In this document: piece after piece, positions 43,601 to 52,800 of the stretch
Layout of the letters: each line of letters begins with the position of its first letter
Numbering within the stretch: the first letter of the stretch is position 1
NCBI RefSeq assembly: GCF_024713975.1
Contig: NC_091102.1
Coordinates: 14,265,001-14,329,000 of the forward strand
Direction: 5' to 3'
Length of the DNA: 64,000 nt
Source of the DNA: Paralichthys olivaceus
Lineage: Eukaryota > Chordata > Actinopteri > Pleuronectiformes > Paralichthyidae
Program-made: the position numbers and the translations under genes
The notes under the pieces: model-generated
Told to the model about the DNA's origin: nothing
Database searches by the model: none
Seen by the model: only the letters and a program-made list of their open reading frames with translations

Positions 43601-44413
43601 ACAGTTTATATAAAGGTTAGGACAGTGGACAGTTTATATAAAGGTTAAGACAGTGGACAGTTTATATAAAGGTAATTACAGTGGACTGTTTATATAAAGG
43701 TTAGGACAGTGGACAGTTAATATAAAGGTTAGGACAGTGGACAGGACAGTTTATATAAAGGTAAGGACAGTGGACAGGACAGTTTATATAAAGTTTAGGA
43801 AAGTGGACAGTTTATATAAAGGTTAGGACAGTGGACTGTTTATATAAAGGTTAGGACAGTGGACAGGACAGTTTATATAAAGTTTAGGACAGTGGACAGT
43901 TTATATAAAGGTTAGGACAGTGGACAGTTTATATAAAGGTTAGAACAGTGGACAGTTTATATAAAGTTTAGGAAAGTGGACAGTTTATATAAAGGTTAGG
44001 ACAGTGGACAGGACAGTTTATATAAAGTTTAGGAAAGTGGACAGTTTATATAAAGGTTAGGACAGTGGACAGGACACTTTATATAAAGGTTAGGACAGTG
44101 GACAGACAGGGTGCACTTGCCACAGCAGGCCTCAGGGGCTTCAGGTCTTACCAAAGTTCCCCCCAGCAGCAGCAGCAGCGGCGGCGGCGGTGTGTGTGAG
44201 CAGGTTCCTCTGTGATGGGGATAAACTCTCGCTGGAGTATGAACTTGAAGTCGCATTGTTTTCCACGCTGCTCACTTCAACCGCCGAGGTCGAGTGATAC
44301 GATCCGGGATCCGTGCTGTTGCTGCCGGGGGTCCCTGCCCCGAGGGGCCGCGGGAGACCCACCACCAGCAGCAGCGACAGCCCGAGGACGTGATTCAAAA
44401 ACCACGTTTCCAT
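31473..44413 (-). CDS. heg1: Heart of glass (HEG1) endothelial mucin-like receptor (whole gene, 14 coding exons)
   Basis: HEG1 is a single-pass endothelial and endocardial surface protein. Its cytoplasmic tail binds the KRIT1 (CCM1) FERM domain and anchors the CCM complex that maintains vessel and heart integrity. Exons join as 44413-44152, 38891-37412, 36800-36334, 35060-34947, 34757-34635, 34541-34438, 34334-34279, 34114-33954, 33507-33373, 32772-32730, 32642-32605, 32491-32404, 31952-31775 and 31616-31473: 1130 residues. Order: signal peptide (1-27), Ser/Thr-rich mucin region (to about 736) with a near-pure Ser/Gly/Thr tract at about 121-290, EGF (737-775), calcium-binding EGF (775-816), SEA-like region (816-923), cysteine-rich EGF-like part (923-995), transmembrane helix (about 996-1022) and a 107-residue tail. 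The tail ends NPSFISDDSRRRDYF, the KRIT1-binding terminus ending Tyr-Phe. It is shorter than human mainly in the mucin part. All phases close. Confidence 0.96.
31775..31952 (-). CDS. heg1: heg1 coding exon 13, cytoplasmic tail
   Basis: It encodes IIFKSGDLQMSPYADFPKNN and then TIEMQENGSTKNLLQMTDIY, nearly identical to mammalian HEG1. This is the strongest conservation in the gene. Confidence 0.97.
32165..32350. mobile_element. Family A element fragment in heg1 intron 12
   Basis: It carries 'gaaaccatctttgagaat', 'ttggtccatgtcc', 'aacatggaggatgtggagttta' and 'gcagccagccaccaggtggc', collinear with the 19.9-20.3 kb copy. It ends about 55 bp from the exon 12 donor. Terminal repeats are not seen. 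Confidence 0.6.
32404..32491 (-). CDS. heg1: heg1 coding exon 12, transmembrane helix
   Basis: It encodes YKLIAVVVSPTGGAMLLILI IALIVTCC, the single membrane span, ending at the start of a basic cytosolic stop-transfer sequence (RKDKND in the next exon). Confidence 0.95.
32605..32642 (-). CDS. heg1: heg1 coding exon 11
   Basis: A 38-nt exon encoding CMFGFGGFNCGN, equivalent to human CPFGLGGLNCGN just outside the membrane. Exons 10 and 11 together are 81 nt, so skipping both would stay in frame. Confidence 0.9.
32730..32772 (-). CDS. heg1: heg1 coding exon 10
   Basis: A 43-nt exon encoding CGDGYKLENGTCV, equivalent to human CEDGYRLENETC. The acceptor is TTTTGTTCCAG; the donor is CA|GTAGGT. 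Confidence 0.9.
33373..33507 (-). CDS. heg1: heg1 coding exon 9, EGF-like
   Basis: It encodes LCMAQKSQCDTERSMCTDSG then TAYCQCLQGYYKHNPEDLTC. The cysteine spacing matches the membrane-proximal EGF-like domain of HEG1. Confidence 0.93.
33954..34114 (-). CDS. heg1: heg1 coding exon 8
   Basis: It reads EEDGVRIFAVNMFSISTDVT then SAEVFNSIQMSLSNCSSSTA, matching the human VISLQTTFSLASNVTLFDL region in position and pattern. Phase 1 out. Confidence 0.9.
34279..34334 (-). CDS. heg1: heg1 coding exon 7
   Basis: A small 56-nt exon, LNASLSVLQGYSRSTLSKK, with a possible N-glycosylation site (NAS). The acceptor is CACTGCAG; the donor is AA|GTGAGT, phase 2. Confidence 0.88.
34438..34541 (-). CDS. heg1: heg1 coding exon 6, SEA-like region start
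   Basis: It reads AKTFLGTFSFNRLPQDPVIF KSSTMHEIQREIIQL, the juxtamembrane segment that follows the EGF domains in HEG1. The donor is CTG|GTGAGC, phase 0. Confidence 0.9.
34635..34757 (-). CDS. heg1: heg1 coding exon 5, calcium-binding EGF domain
   Basis: It encodes DMDECERDPCPVGSRCVNTR GSFSCEC. D-M-D-E-C and C-x-N-T-x-G-S-F-x-C are the calcium-binding EGF consensus. It is a phase 1-1 module. Confidence 0.96.
34947..35060 (-). CDS. heg1: heg1 coding exon 4, EGF-like domain
   Basis: It encodes DPCVSNPCMNGGMCVSYKRH then FTCHCQQAWTGPTC: six cysteines in EGF order within one phase 1-1 exon. The following donor is G|GTGAGC. Confidence 0.95.
35061..36333 (-). other. heg1 intron 3
   Basis: It contains a family B repeat at about 35.69-36.0 kb. 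Otherwise AT-rich with no gene. Confidence 0.7.
35690..36005 (+). repeat. Interspersed repeat family B, copy 2
   Basis: 'caggattacacaaaaactacc', 'cttggtggaaggctgggatgtgagcc' and 'tttctttaacatt' are the shared landmarks, in the same order as in the 54.5-kb copy. Confidence 0.65.
36334..36800 (-). CDS. heg1: heg1 coding exon 3, Thr-rich mucin segment
   Basis: It reads SETTDTFKAFTSSTTSTTVP and continues Thr/Ser/Pro-rich to TKTPPPPTS. Phase 2 in and phase 1 out. The donor is ACAA|GTGAGT. Confidence 0.93.
36801..37411 (-). other. heg1 intron 2
   Basis: A short AT-rich intron with no recognised element. Confidence 0.7.
37412..38891 (-). CDS. heg1: heg1 coding exon 2, large mucin-like exon
   Basis: A 1480-nt exon that is almost entirely Ser/Thr/Pro/Glu-rich, typical of an O-glycosylated mucin domain. 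The first part is a Ser/Gly/Thr triplet tract. The rest is ordinary mucin-like sequence (for example TQSLTEPPNATWHQHTLETE). The acceptor is CCCCACAG; the donor AAAG|GTACAT leaves phase 2. Open frames on the other strand here (poly-Leu, poly-Ala) are compositional shadows. Confidence 0.93.
38285..38792 (-). repeat. heg1: Trinucleotide tract coding Ser/Thr/Gly in heg1 exon 2
   Basis: About 170 codons, nearly all AGC/AGT, ACC/ACT or GGC. They read blocks such as SSSSSTSGSSSSSSSTSSGS. The units are irregular in length, consistent with replication slippage. The tract should be length-variable between individuals or related species. Confidence 0.92.
38892..44151 (-). other. heg1 intron 1
   Basis: A 5.3-kb intron. 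The half nearest exon 2 is AT-rich single-copy-looking sequence. The last 1.4 kb next to exon 1 is a minisatellite. No coding sequence is recognised in it. Confidence 0.8.
42710..44106. repeat. Minisatellite, about 50 units of 26-35 bp with TATATAAA in most units
   Basis: The unit on the plus strand is close to 'agtttatataaaggttaggacagtggac'. Variants swap 'ggtt' for 'gttt' or 'ggta', replace 'tttatat' with 'ttaatat', or insert an extra 'aggac'. The variants appear in higher-order blocks. The array ends 46 bp from the heg1 exon 1 donor. Confidence 0.95.
44152..44413 (-). CDS. heg1: heg1 coding exon 1, signal peptide
   Basis: It starts METWFLNHVLGLSLLLVVGL, a clear signal peptide, then a Ser/Thr/Asn-rich stretch and eight alanines encoded by a CAG/CGG-type trinucleotide run. 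The donor is TTTG|GTAAGA, phase 1. An in-frame CA-repeat frame upstream would add an implausible poly-Cys/Val leader, so this ATG is chosen. Confidence 0.93.
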
Positions 44414-44680
44414 GATTCTCAAGACCGCAACACGGTCGCCGATAGTATCCGCAAAGTCGAGTGAATGCCGGGGTGGTCTCCCGGGGACAGCATGGGAGGA
44501 GCGGGTCGGCTTTTGGTGAAGTTTGCTGAGAATGAGGATAAATCCCGGTGGAGGTCCGGAGGAGAGGAGCTGGTGCTCGGAGGAGGACAGCGCGGGGAGC
44601 GGAAGATAAGAGAGCCGAGGCAGCAGCCTGTTATCACGGCGGAGGAGCCCGGGCTCCTCCCCCTGCTCCTGCTGCTGCAC
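44414..44680 (-). promoter_or_regulatory. heg1: heg1 5' untranslated and promoter-proximal GC-rich region
   Basis: GC-rich sequence with many CG dinucleotides lies directly upstream of the heg1 ATG. It includes the perfect 20-bp palindrome ggaggagcccgggctcctcc (44641-44660). The transcription start is not visible. Confidence 0.5.
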
Positions 44681-44683
44681 ACA

Positions 44684-44685
<2 letters not shown>

Positions 44686-44778
<93 letters not shown>
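44686..44778. repeat. (CA)n microsatellite upstream of heg1
   Basis: About 46 AC units, 270-365 bp upstream of the heg1 start codon. Alternating purine-pyrimidine DNA of this length can adopt Z-DNA. Confidence 0.95.
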
Positions 44779-44781
<3 letters not shown>

Positions 44782-44989
44782 TGTATTCCTACCCCCCAAA
44801 ATGTCCATTCAAGCCAATGCTTCATTTTCTTCACGTTCATTTAAGTTAGTTTTTGGTGTTTTTCTCTCGTGTTATTAATATTATTATTTTGTGTTTTTGC
44901 ACTTATGATGATGGAAGCTTGTATTGTTCAGTTTTTCTCAATGTGGCTCATTGTTGTTATTACAGCCTATACACCAACAAATACTAGAT

Positions 44990-44991
44990 AT

Positions 44992-45052
<61 letters not shown>

Positions 45053-45085
45053 CATACTTTATTCGTCCCCGAGGAGAAATTCTTG
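44990..45085. repeat. (TAGA)n with retroelement-like tail (family D)
   Basis: About 15 TAGA units are followed by 'catactttattcgtccccgaggag'. This pairing of a GATA tract with a 'ttattcgtcccc' tail recurs across fish genomes. The second, diverged copy here is at 27.5 kb. Confidence 0.75.
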
Positions 45086-45568
45086 AAACTAACTATGTTA
45101 GGATAGTAAGAAAATACTTCTTTGTTCAGATTATTGGCAGCTGTCAACCAATGTGAAGGTGCATTGCCAACATCTCGCTCACACTCATTGAAGCTGATAT
45201 TGTCTGAAATTCTCTGAAAACTGTTTATCTTCTTCTTCTTTGTTTGGTTTATTTGCGGGTGCTTGAGAAAACAATTTCAACACAAATTCCTTTTGGTTGC
45301 TGTTCTCCTGCTCTCATGTTTTTCACAAAAGTTCCACAACAGCCACTAAATAGACCTTGTGCTCAGTTCATTTTAAATTTTGCTGTTCCAAGAATTAAGA
45401 AAGGCCTTTGGTCCTCAATTCCATATCATCAGACTCTACAAGTCTTTTAAGACTCAGCAGACAGAACCACAGACCTACCTCACCATTTTCAAATTTTACT
45501 AAGAAAAGCAAGATATCAACCTGTGCAAAACAATTATTCATTATGTGTGGCATGTGCACAGGATAATA

Positions 45569-45574
45569 TTTATT
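45569..45574 (-). terminator. Candidate poly(A) signal of slc12a8
   Basis: AATAAA on the minus strand, 360 bp beyond the slc12a8 stop codon. Confidence 0.4.
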
Positions 45575-45933
45575 ACATCAGCACCATGGTGGCTGGACGT
45601 CCTGGAAGTGGCCCAGCAATAGAAGAATCTGACAAACAGTGGTGAGTTTTCACTGATATATCAGTAAGAGTTAAGAAAATAAAGGTATGTTAAGACAAAA
45701 TGTTTTCTTTAACTGAAGAAAAAGACGACAAACTCCAGCTAAATCCACTGTCATTCTCTCGCAACAGAAACACTCACTGCAACTCTAGAAACAGTTCAGA
45801 TTTCCTCAGTGTGGTGCCGCTGAATGTCACTGCGAGAACAAATGTGGCACAACACGAGACACAGTTTGAGGCAGAAAATGTGGGTTTGGGTTGTCAGCTG
45901 TACGACATGCAACAGGAGCAGTGTCTGATTCAG

Positions 45934-46105
45934 TCAGCGTGGTAATGGTGGTTGCACCATCTTGTTGGACACGATGAATGAGGATTGGTGGTAGCGGTGG
46001 CGAGAGGCAAAGTCAGCATTCTCCTCCGTCAGCTGCCTGGTTTTCAGCCCGACCCCGGACAGAGAGGGTGTCACTATGACCTCATCCCGGGGAGATCCTT
46101 TGCCC
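45934..46105 (-). CDS. slc12a8: slc12a8 coding exon 13 (stop codon)
   Basis: It encodes [40 protein letters not shown] and ends PPLPR-stop. The QLTxENADFAxRxRYHxSS motif is conserved with human; the last residues are not. Confidence 0.94.
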
Positions 46106-46790
46106 CTGGAAGAGAGGGAAGGGTTAGGATGGTAGAGTCATATAGGAAAAAGAAACATATTACTGAAAAAATATTACAAGTAGAATTACTCCTGTTTTTA
46201 TCACTGATCTGTACAGATAAATACATTTCAATCTTTTATTAATAAACTGATTCCTTTTGTAACATACCAACAAGCACACAATACCTGCAAATATTATTCA
46301 GTGTTGATTTAAGCCACGTGAAAAAGCTGAATCGAGCTGCAATACCTGCAAATACATGAAAAATTTGTACAAATGAGCTCAACAAGTTGATTCAATTCCA
46401 GCAATCAATATACCTGATTTTTATCAAGTATTCTGCATTATTACTTGAGAAATCCACAAATAATTTGAGAAATGGCCTCGTAATGTTAAAAAAAAAAATC
46501 GCAAAAAAACCCCCAAACAAACCTCGCTTTGCACCCTTTATTGAATCTGCCTCCCATTATGAGTCTCCTAAATATGTCTAATGTTTTCCCATCAAGATCC
46601 ATGAATTATTTGCTGGGAAATCAGTAAAACCTCAGTCTACCTCACAATGGTTAGGAATTCTTTTTAGTTTTTTTGCTAAAAGAGAGACAAGCAGCAATGA
46701 CAGAGGTAATGGTTTGGATTTAAAATGGAGACCTTTCTTAGTGTGTAAATCTCTGAAGCTGTAACATGGCACAGAAAGTGTAAGATTAAG

Positions 46791-46850
<60 letters not shown>

Positions 46851-49800
46851 CATCTTATCCCCCACCTGTGCAGCAAGTGTTTAACACTCACAGCTCTTGG
46901 CACACTGTACTGTTGCAAGTCAGATGCAGAGTGTCCCATCCAGCTATTCTAGAAATCCTATAAGCCACAACAGCTGCCAGCCTTCTAGAAAAAGAGGCCG
47001 CAAGTGAAACTCCCAGCAGTGTGTGTGATTATGTTACCAGGTCAAATAACCACGGAGCACGGGCACCAAATCCACATTTATTTTGCTGGACATAGACAAC
47101 TTCGACTAATTCCTCTATGAATATCAAAGCAAAGAAACTCTATAAACCAGCACATACAATTACTTACTGTCATGGATTTTAACCTCTGTCAATAAAGTTT
47201 TATGTTTTCTCATTACAAATGCTGGCCCATTCAACAAAAACTGCATCAATACAAATTCTTAGGTTAACCACAGACTGAAAATGAAAAAAATCACCTATAG
47301 GAAGTCCAGGGCTTGTTTTCCCGATGTAGAAGAAGAGCAGCAAGGCCACGACTATGTTTGCTAAGGCATAAACCCACTGGATAACAAACATGATCACTAT
47401 AGAGCTCAATGCCTGAAAGGAAATCAAATTATATATCAAGCTAAAACATTGAGTTCTTCACAAACTATCCGAAATAATTACACAAGGACAAAAAGAAATG
47501 TGCAACATACCCCGATGAGAGCGATCCAGTGGTTGCAGAACTTTGTGTAGCATGAATCTCGCATGGCTTTGATTTCGAAGCTCTGGTGTTCTGCTTTACC
47601 TTCAGCACCTAAAAATGTTATATAAATATGAGGTCATGGAAAACAGGTACAATAAGTTATCGAATGTTTCATTGGAATATCACCTGTGTTGTGGTTGTGA
47701 TGGTCGGCACATAAATCCTGTTCTTTTGTACAGTTTTTGACCTGGGACTCTTCTCTAGCTCTGGGCTCACCACTCCCTGACTGCAGCTCAGCTTCCTCGT
47801 ATGGCGGAGCTGAACTCGTTTCCTCTCCTTTCTCTTCTTCTGAGGACATGTTTCTGTTCAGGTCCAAACCAAAGCTGTTCATCAGCTTCTGTTTAGCAGC
47901 AGCCTTCCTGCTCTTTCCTTGGCTGCTCAACTCTTGCACAGAAAAGGACTTCTCAGCCCCCGCGTTTGAGACAGGAGGAAACATCTGATCCATGTCCTTG
48001 GTGAACTCCGATAAAGTGCCTTTGCTCTGCAGACTCTCGCCTCTGCTCCCATAGTTGGGGAGAGGATCTTCAATAAGCAGCCTGGAGCTCTGTCTCGCAG
48101 ACCTGCGCTGGTTTCTTCTGGCGTCCCTTTTGTCTTTGCTCTGCAGCTGGAAGGTCATGGCCACGCTGAAGTAAGAGTAGTCGATGAAGCTGTAGGTGAG
48201 CATGAAGTTGATGGTGACGATGGGAGCGAGCACGTTGACCTGGCCGATGAAGATGAAGGCCATCGTGAGCAGGCTGGTCAGACAGATGGCAGCCACCGGG
48301 GTCTTGTTTGGGCCTTTCTGTGAAAGATCAACACAGTAAGGTTAGTGTCAGCTGCCCCACACAAGAAACTACGAGAAAAGGTTTTCTTAGGATAACACGG
48401 TCACAAGGCAAAACAGAGTCGTGTGCAGTGTGTAGAATTAAGTGATATCCAGTGTTGACATTGCATGTTGCAGCTGAACACCCCTCACCTCACCCTCTCC
48501 TTCCAAACATGAAAAAGAAGCTGTGGTAGCTTCAGTTGTCATAAAAACTCAAAAGGTGTTTAGTTTGTCCAGTCTGGACTAATGTAAAAAACATGGCAGC
48601 CTCCATAGAGAGGACCCCCTCGATGTAAATATAAAGTATTTAAATATAAAGTATTTAAATATAAAGGGCCTTTTCTGGGGTACAGAAAACTACAATTCAT
48701 ACAATTTAGATGAAATGAACTAGTGAAAACATCATGAGGATTATTCTACAATAAATTTCTGCCAATAGTTCCCTTTCACCTAAATATTACACACTGGACC
48801 TTTAACTTCAGCTTTGACCACCAAATACTAATCAGGTCATCCTTCAATTCAAGTGAATGTTTGTGCCGGATGAAAATCCCTCAAGGTGTTCCTGATATAT
48901 CACGTTCACAAAAACAATCAAACAACAGCTACAATCCAATGAGTTCATTCTTGAGATGAAGTGAACATTTTACACAAGAAAGAAGAAATGACCTCTTGGT
49001 GTTCATGAGATACACTTACAAGAATGGGACAGACATACAGACGTTGTGACAACCCGAAAAACACAATACCCCCCCCCCCCCCCCCCTCCAGCCACTGAAA
49101 CTGGGACATGATAAAACTGTATGAATAATATCAAATTACATAAAACCAAACCAGCAGAAAATGAATATTGCGTCTTTAAAGATACTTCGTTTCCTTTGAA
49201 TGATATTTGGATTTATTAGAAATTAGCAATGGGAAGATTAATCATGAGTATATCATGTTTTAAACACACATATATACTGTAAATATAGTGTATCTTATAT
49301 ACTTTCAATATAGTTAAGATCTTATAAAACAACTATCAAAATACAAGTTCATGTTTCTGTTACTACACCTAAATAAACCATTCCACAAACTCTTCTCATG
49401 ACTTCATGTGGCCTGTGGTTGGTCAGGAGCCATGTTCAGTCATTACTCACACGCTAACCTGACACTAGACGCCTGCAAGGGCCATGAGAAAGTCAGTCCC
49501 TTCAGAAATGATGCTAATCTTTCTATTAGAGAATTCTAGTTATTTGAGTTTGACTTCAGGAGGGTTTAATGTCCAAAGAGACAAAGAATTAAATTAACTG
49601 AATCCGATGATCGAAAAATCTTACATCATTCATGAAACACTGGTTCAAGCAAGAGAACAAAAACAATTCAACAATAATTCCTTTGTCAAAAGGGAAACCT
49701 TGTTTTACAGGTTACTGTGATTTAATTAAAGTCACCAAATACTATTTAATGGCTTTGTTAACTTAGCAAAGCAACATTATTATATTAAGATTAATTTGTG

Positions 49801-52800
49801 AAGTTGCCCTCAATATTTAATGTATGATGGCAAAACACAAAATAACAAAAGTTTTGATCAGAGTAGAGGTCATGCAACAGGTCTACAGAGGAATTCTCTG
49901 GCTTTTCACCAAGACTGTGGGTCTATCGCATGACTACTGAGTGTCCAGTAGATAATTTATATTTGTATATTTATATAAATTCATTCCGCAAACAGAATTG
50001 AGTGATACATTTCACGTTTGCATTGGAATATATTGGTTAAATCCGCCAGACAATGTTGAGCAGTGACACAAGAATAGTTACTATTGAAAACTGTTTCAGC
50101 TCAAAATATTTGTCTAGAATTATAAAAGATAAATGATCTAAACAAATATAAATGGTTGGCACGACTGCAGGCATTTTTCTTTTTGTATTTTCTGCAGTGC
50201 ATGAGATTTGGTAACCGGTTTGCTTGCACTTCCCAGGTCCTGCTGTACAGTTTAAGGAGCACTGCAGTGTGCCTGGCGGCCCTCCAGAGCACACAGCGGA
50301 GCGGAGCCCTGCCCGTCGCCCTTCCTGCGTTTGTTCTGATGCTTTGATTTGGCCCAAGATGTCTAGAGCCTCATTCCAGCCCGCTGAGAGAGGTCAAGCA
50401 CTGCTGCTGTCCCAGGGAGGTCTGAGGAAAACTGGGGTGGACGGGGTCAGAGCGTGAACGTGACAATGTGAGTATAGCAGGAGTGAGTCGTAAGTCTTGG
50501 CTGTAATGCAGTCAGCCCACTGAAGTCACTTTTACAGAACAGTCACCGCACATTATAATTAGGTAGTCGTGTCACTGCTTCCTTTTAAATCCAGCCATCG
50601 CACCGCCCTGTACACTCAGCTTCAGAACACTGCTTATCTACAAAATGCCAGTAACTCTTAATCAGGGACAACATAACACAAACTCAACATATGTTATTCT
50701 TATAATAATAATTCAGTTGATGACAAATTATTTAAGTGTTATTCAGTTCCTGGGGGTTGTTTGTCTGAGCAAGAGAAATCCACACTTGCCCTTTTTATGA
50801 GGTTGTAATTTGAAGGTATAGTGAATAGTGAGATTATTTTATTCATGATCAATTTATGAATGACTGTGATCAGTATAGCCCCTGTGGTTGTATGCCTCTG
50901 CCAACCAATGCAGTTTTAGTCCACATACTTTTTTCAATATTAAGGAGGTCACTGTGACCTTTGACCTCTGAAATCTAATCAGTGCATATTTGAGTCAAAG
51001 TGACAACTGGTTAAAATGAAAAGAAATTCCTCAGGGCAGACTTGAGACATCATGTTGAACAGGCCACTGTGAACTTTGACCACTCAAATTCTAATCAGTT
51101 CATCTTTGAGTCACAGTGGATGTTTTTACCAAATTTGAAGAATGTCCCTCAAGGTGTTCCTGCGATGTTGCGTTCACATGACCATAAACGTGCTTTGTAA
51201 GGTGACCATGACCTTTGACCACCAAATTCTACTCAGGTCAACCTTGAGTCAAGATAAACATTTGTACAAAAACTAATTTGAACAGTTCCTCCAACATCTT
51301 GAGATATTGTGTTTACAAGAATGGGACAGGCGACCTGAGAGCTGGTGCTGGCTTGGTGATAAAAAGCAGAACTTGATTTGGGATTATTTTGTCTAAACTA
51401 CCTCAAAGGTAAATAAATGAACTTGATATATATACTTTAAAAAATGGAGAAGCTTTGCTTACATACTCTTAAACTAACTGAAGAACTGCACGAAAACTCC
51501 ATGGTGCTCATGTTTGTGCAAACGGCAATAAACTGCGGAAACTCAATAAATAGAGAAAACGCTGAGTCATCTCACTAAGATAACTGCACACAGAGGCATT
51601 AAAAAGACAGCCACATGTTTATCTGATACTAAGGATCAGGAAAAATATTATTTCCTGACATGAAATTAAATTAGCCTTCTCTAATTCACTCCAGGTTTCT
51701 CAGTGTTACAAGCTCTGATGTGATTTGTGTCTGAGGCCGTAATATGTCCACAAGTGATGAATTTAGCAGGACTGGGTTTTCATCAGGTTCTGCTGACTGG
51801 GTTCATCAACGCAATCTAAACCAGTTCATCAGATAAAGATGTTAGTGGGACAATTTAAACTGAGTTTACAGCAGGTAATTACTGTGCACGCACTCTTACA
51901 TAAACACATTAATTCACTGAACAATCTACACTTGAGTCTACAGACAATATTATTTAGCAAGCTGTCAATGTGAATCCAGTCATCCCTCCCTTCATGGCTC
52001 TATCCATCCATCCATCCATCCATCCATCCACCCACCCCTTTTCCCAGACAGGCTAGAGCCGGGATCACCCTCTCCTGGGCGATGCACTGCAGGATCCTGG
52101 GTGCTCCGTACAGGCCGCCCATGCAGGAAGCCAGGGAGGAGACATAGAGGCCCAGCAGAAAGAGGAAACCCACCAAGGAGACCTGGAGGAAGAAGGAAAA
52201 CAAACAGAGGGGTGGAAGAGGATGGGGTGGGGTCGAGAGCGCACAACAGCTACACCCAGTTCAGTTCCGCTGCAGCCAGCTCCTTATGAAAACAATGAGA
52301 ATATTGTTTTCAATAAAGAGTGAGTGTAATGGGCTAGCTTTGATAATAGACTGATCACAGTCTCGCTGTTTTACTCTGACTTCACACGTTAGTCCATAAT
52401 ATCATATGGTGAGAAGTAGTCCACCACCAGCTGAGCTCATTCATACTAAAACAATCTCTGCTTCATATCTGGCTGATGCACATCGACTGAAACACAAACT
52501 GTCAGACGACTCAGCAGCATCAGAAACCTCATTGATCAGCTCTTCATTACAGCTCAATCACTTCCTCCCACTTTAATAAAAACTTCTTGGTAGTGTCCCT
52601 ATAAACTCAACTCTGCTCTATGTAAATCCACCCTGTCTTCCTCACACCAGTTGTGCATATGGAGCCAGACACATGCTCCATTGTCGCTGACATTCATAGA
52701 CGTTAAACCTGTTTAAATGTTTTTTTTGCGTCTCTTTGTTACATGGATAATGTGCTTTAATGTTTCTTGTGTTGTTTTTGAATGTGACCTGCACCCTGAT

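Larger units (their letters stand above)
44779..45933. other. Intergenic sequence between heg1 and slc12a8
   Basis: About 1.1 kb. It holds a GATA-type repeat with a retroelement-like tail near 45.0 kb. The right end is the slc12a8 3' untranslated region. A small plus-strand frame at 45244-45450 shows no clear similarity. Confidence 0.6.
48318..52035 (-). other. slc12a8 intron 8
   Basis: A 3.7-kb intron. Contents: a GGAT repeat at its start, two copies of repeat family C (48.8-49.1 and 50.9-51.35 kb), a poly-C run and a short 15-bp tandem near 48.64 kb. Open frames around 50.04-50.46 kb overlap on both strands and resemble nothing known. Confidence 0.7.

Noticed and set aside
44141..44776. 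Longer minus-strand frame extending heg1 upstream with poly-Cys/Val
   Set aside because: The added residues are translation of the CA microsatellite. The signal peptide begins at the internal ATG at 44413.
45244..45450. Possible reverse-transcriptase remnant between heg1 and slc12a8
   Set aside because: The short frame has no recognisable catalytic motif such as YxDD, and I could not align it to a known element.
50037..50460. Overlapping small frames on both strands in slc12a8 intron 8
   Set aside because: They overlap each other, have no conserved domain and lie inside an intron whose flanking exons join perfectly.
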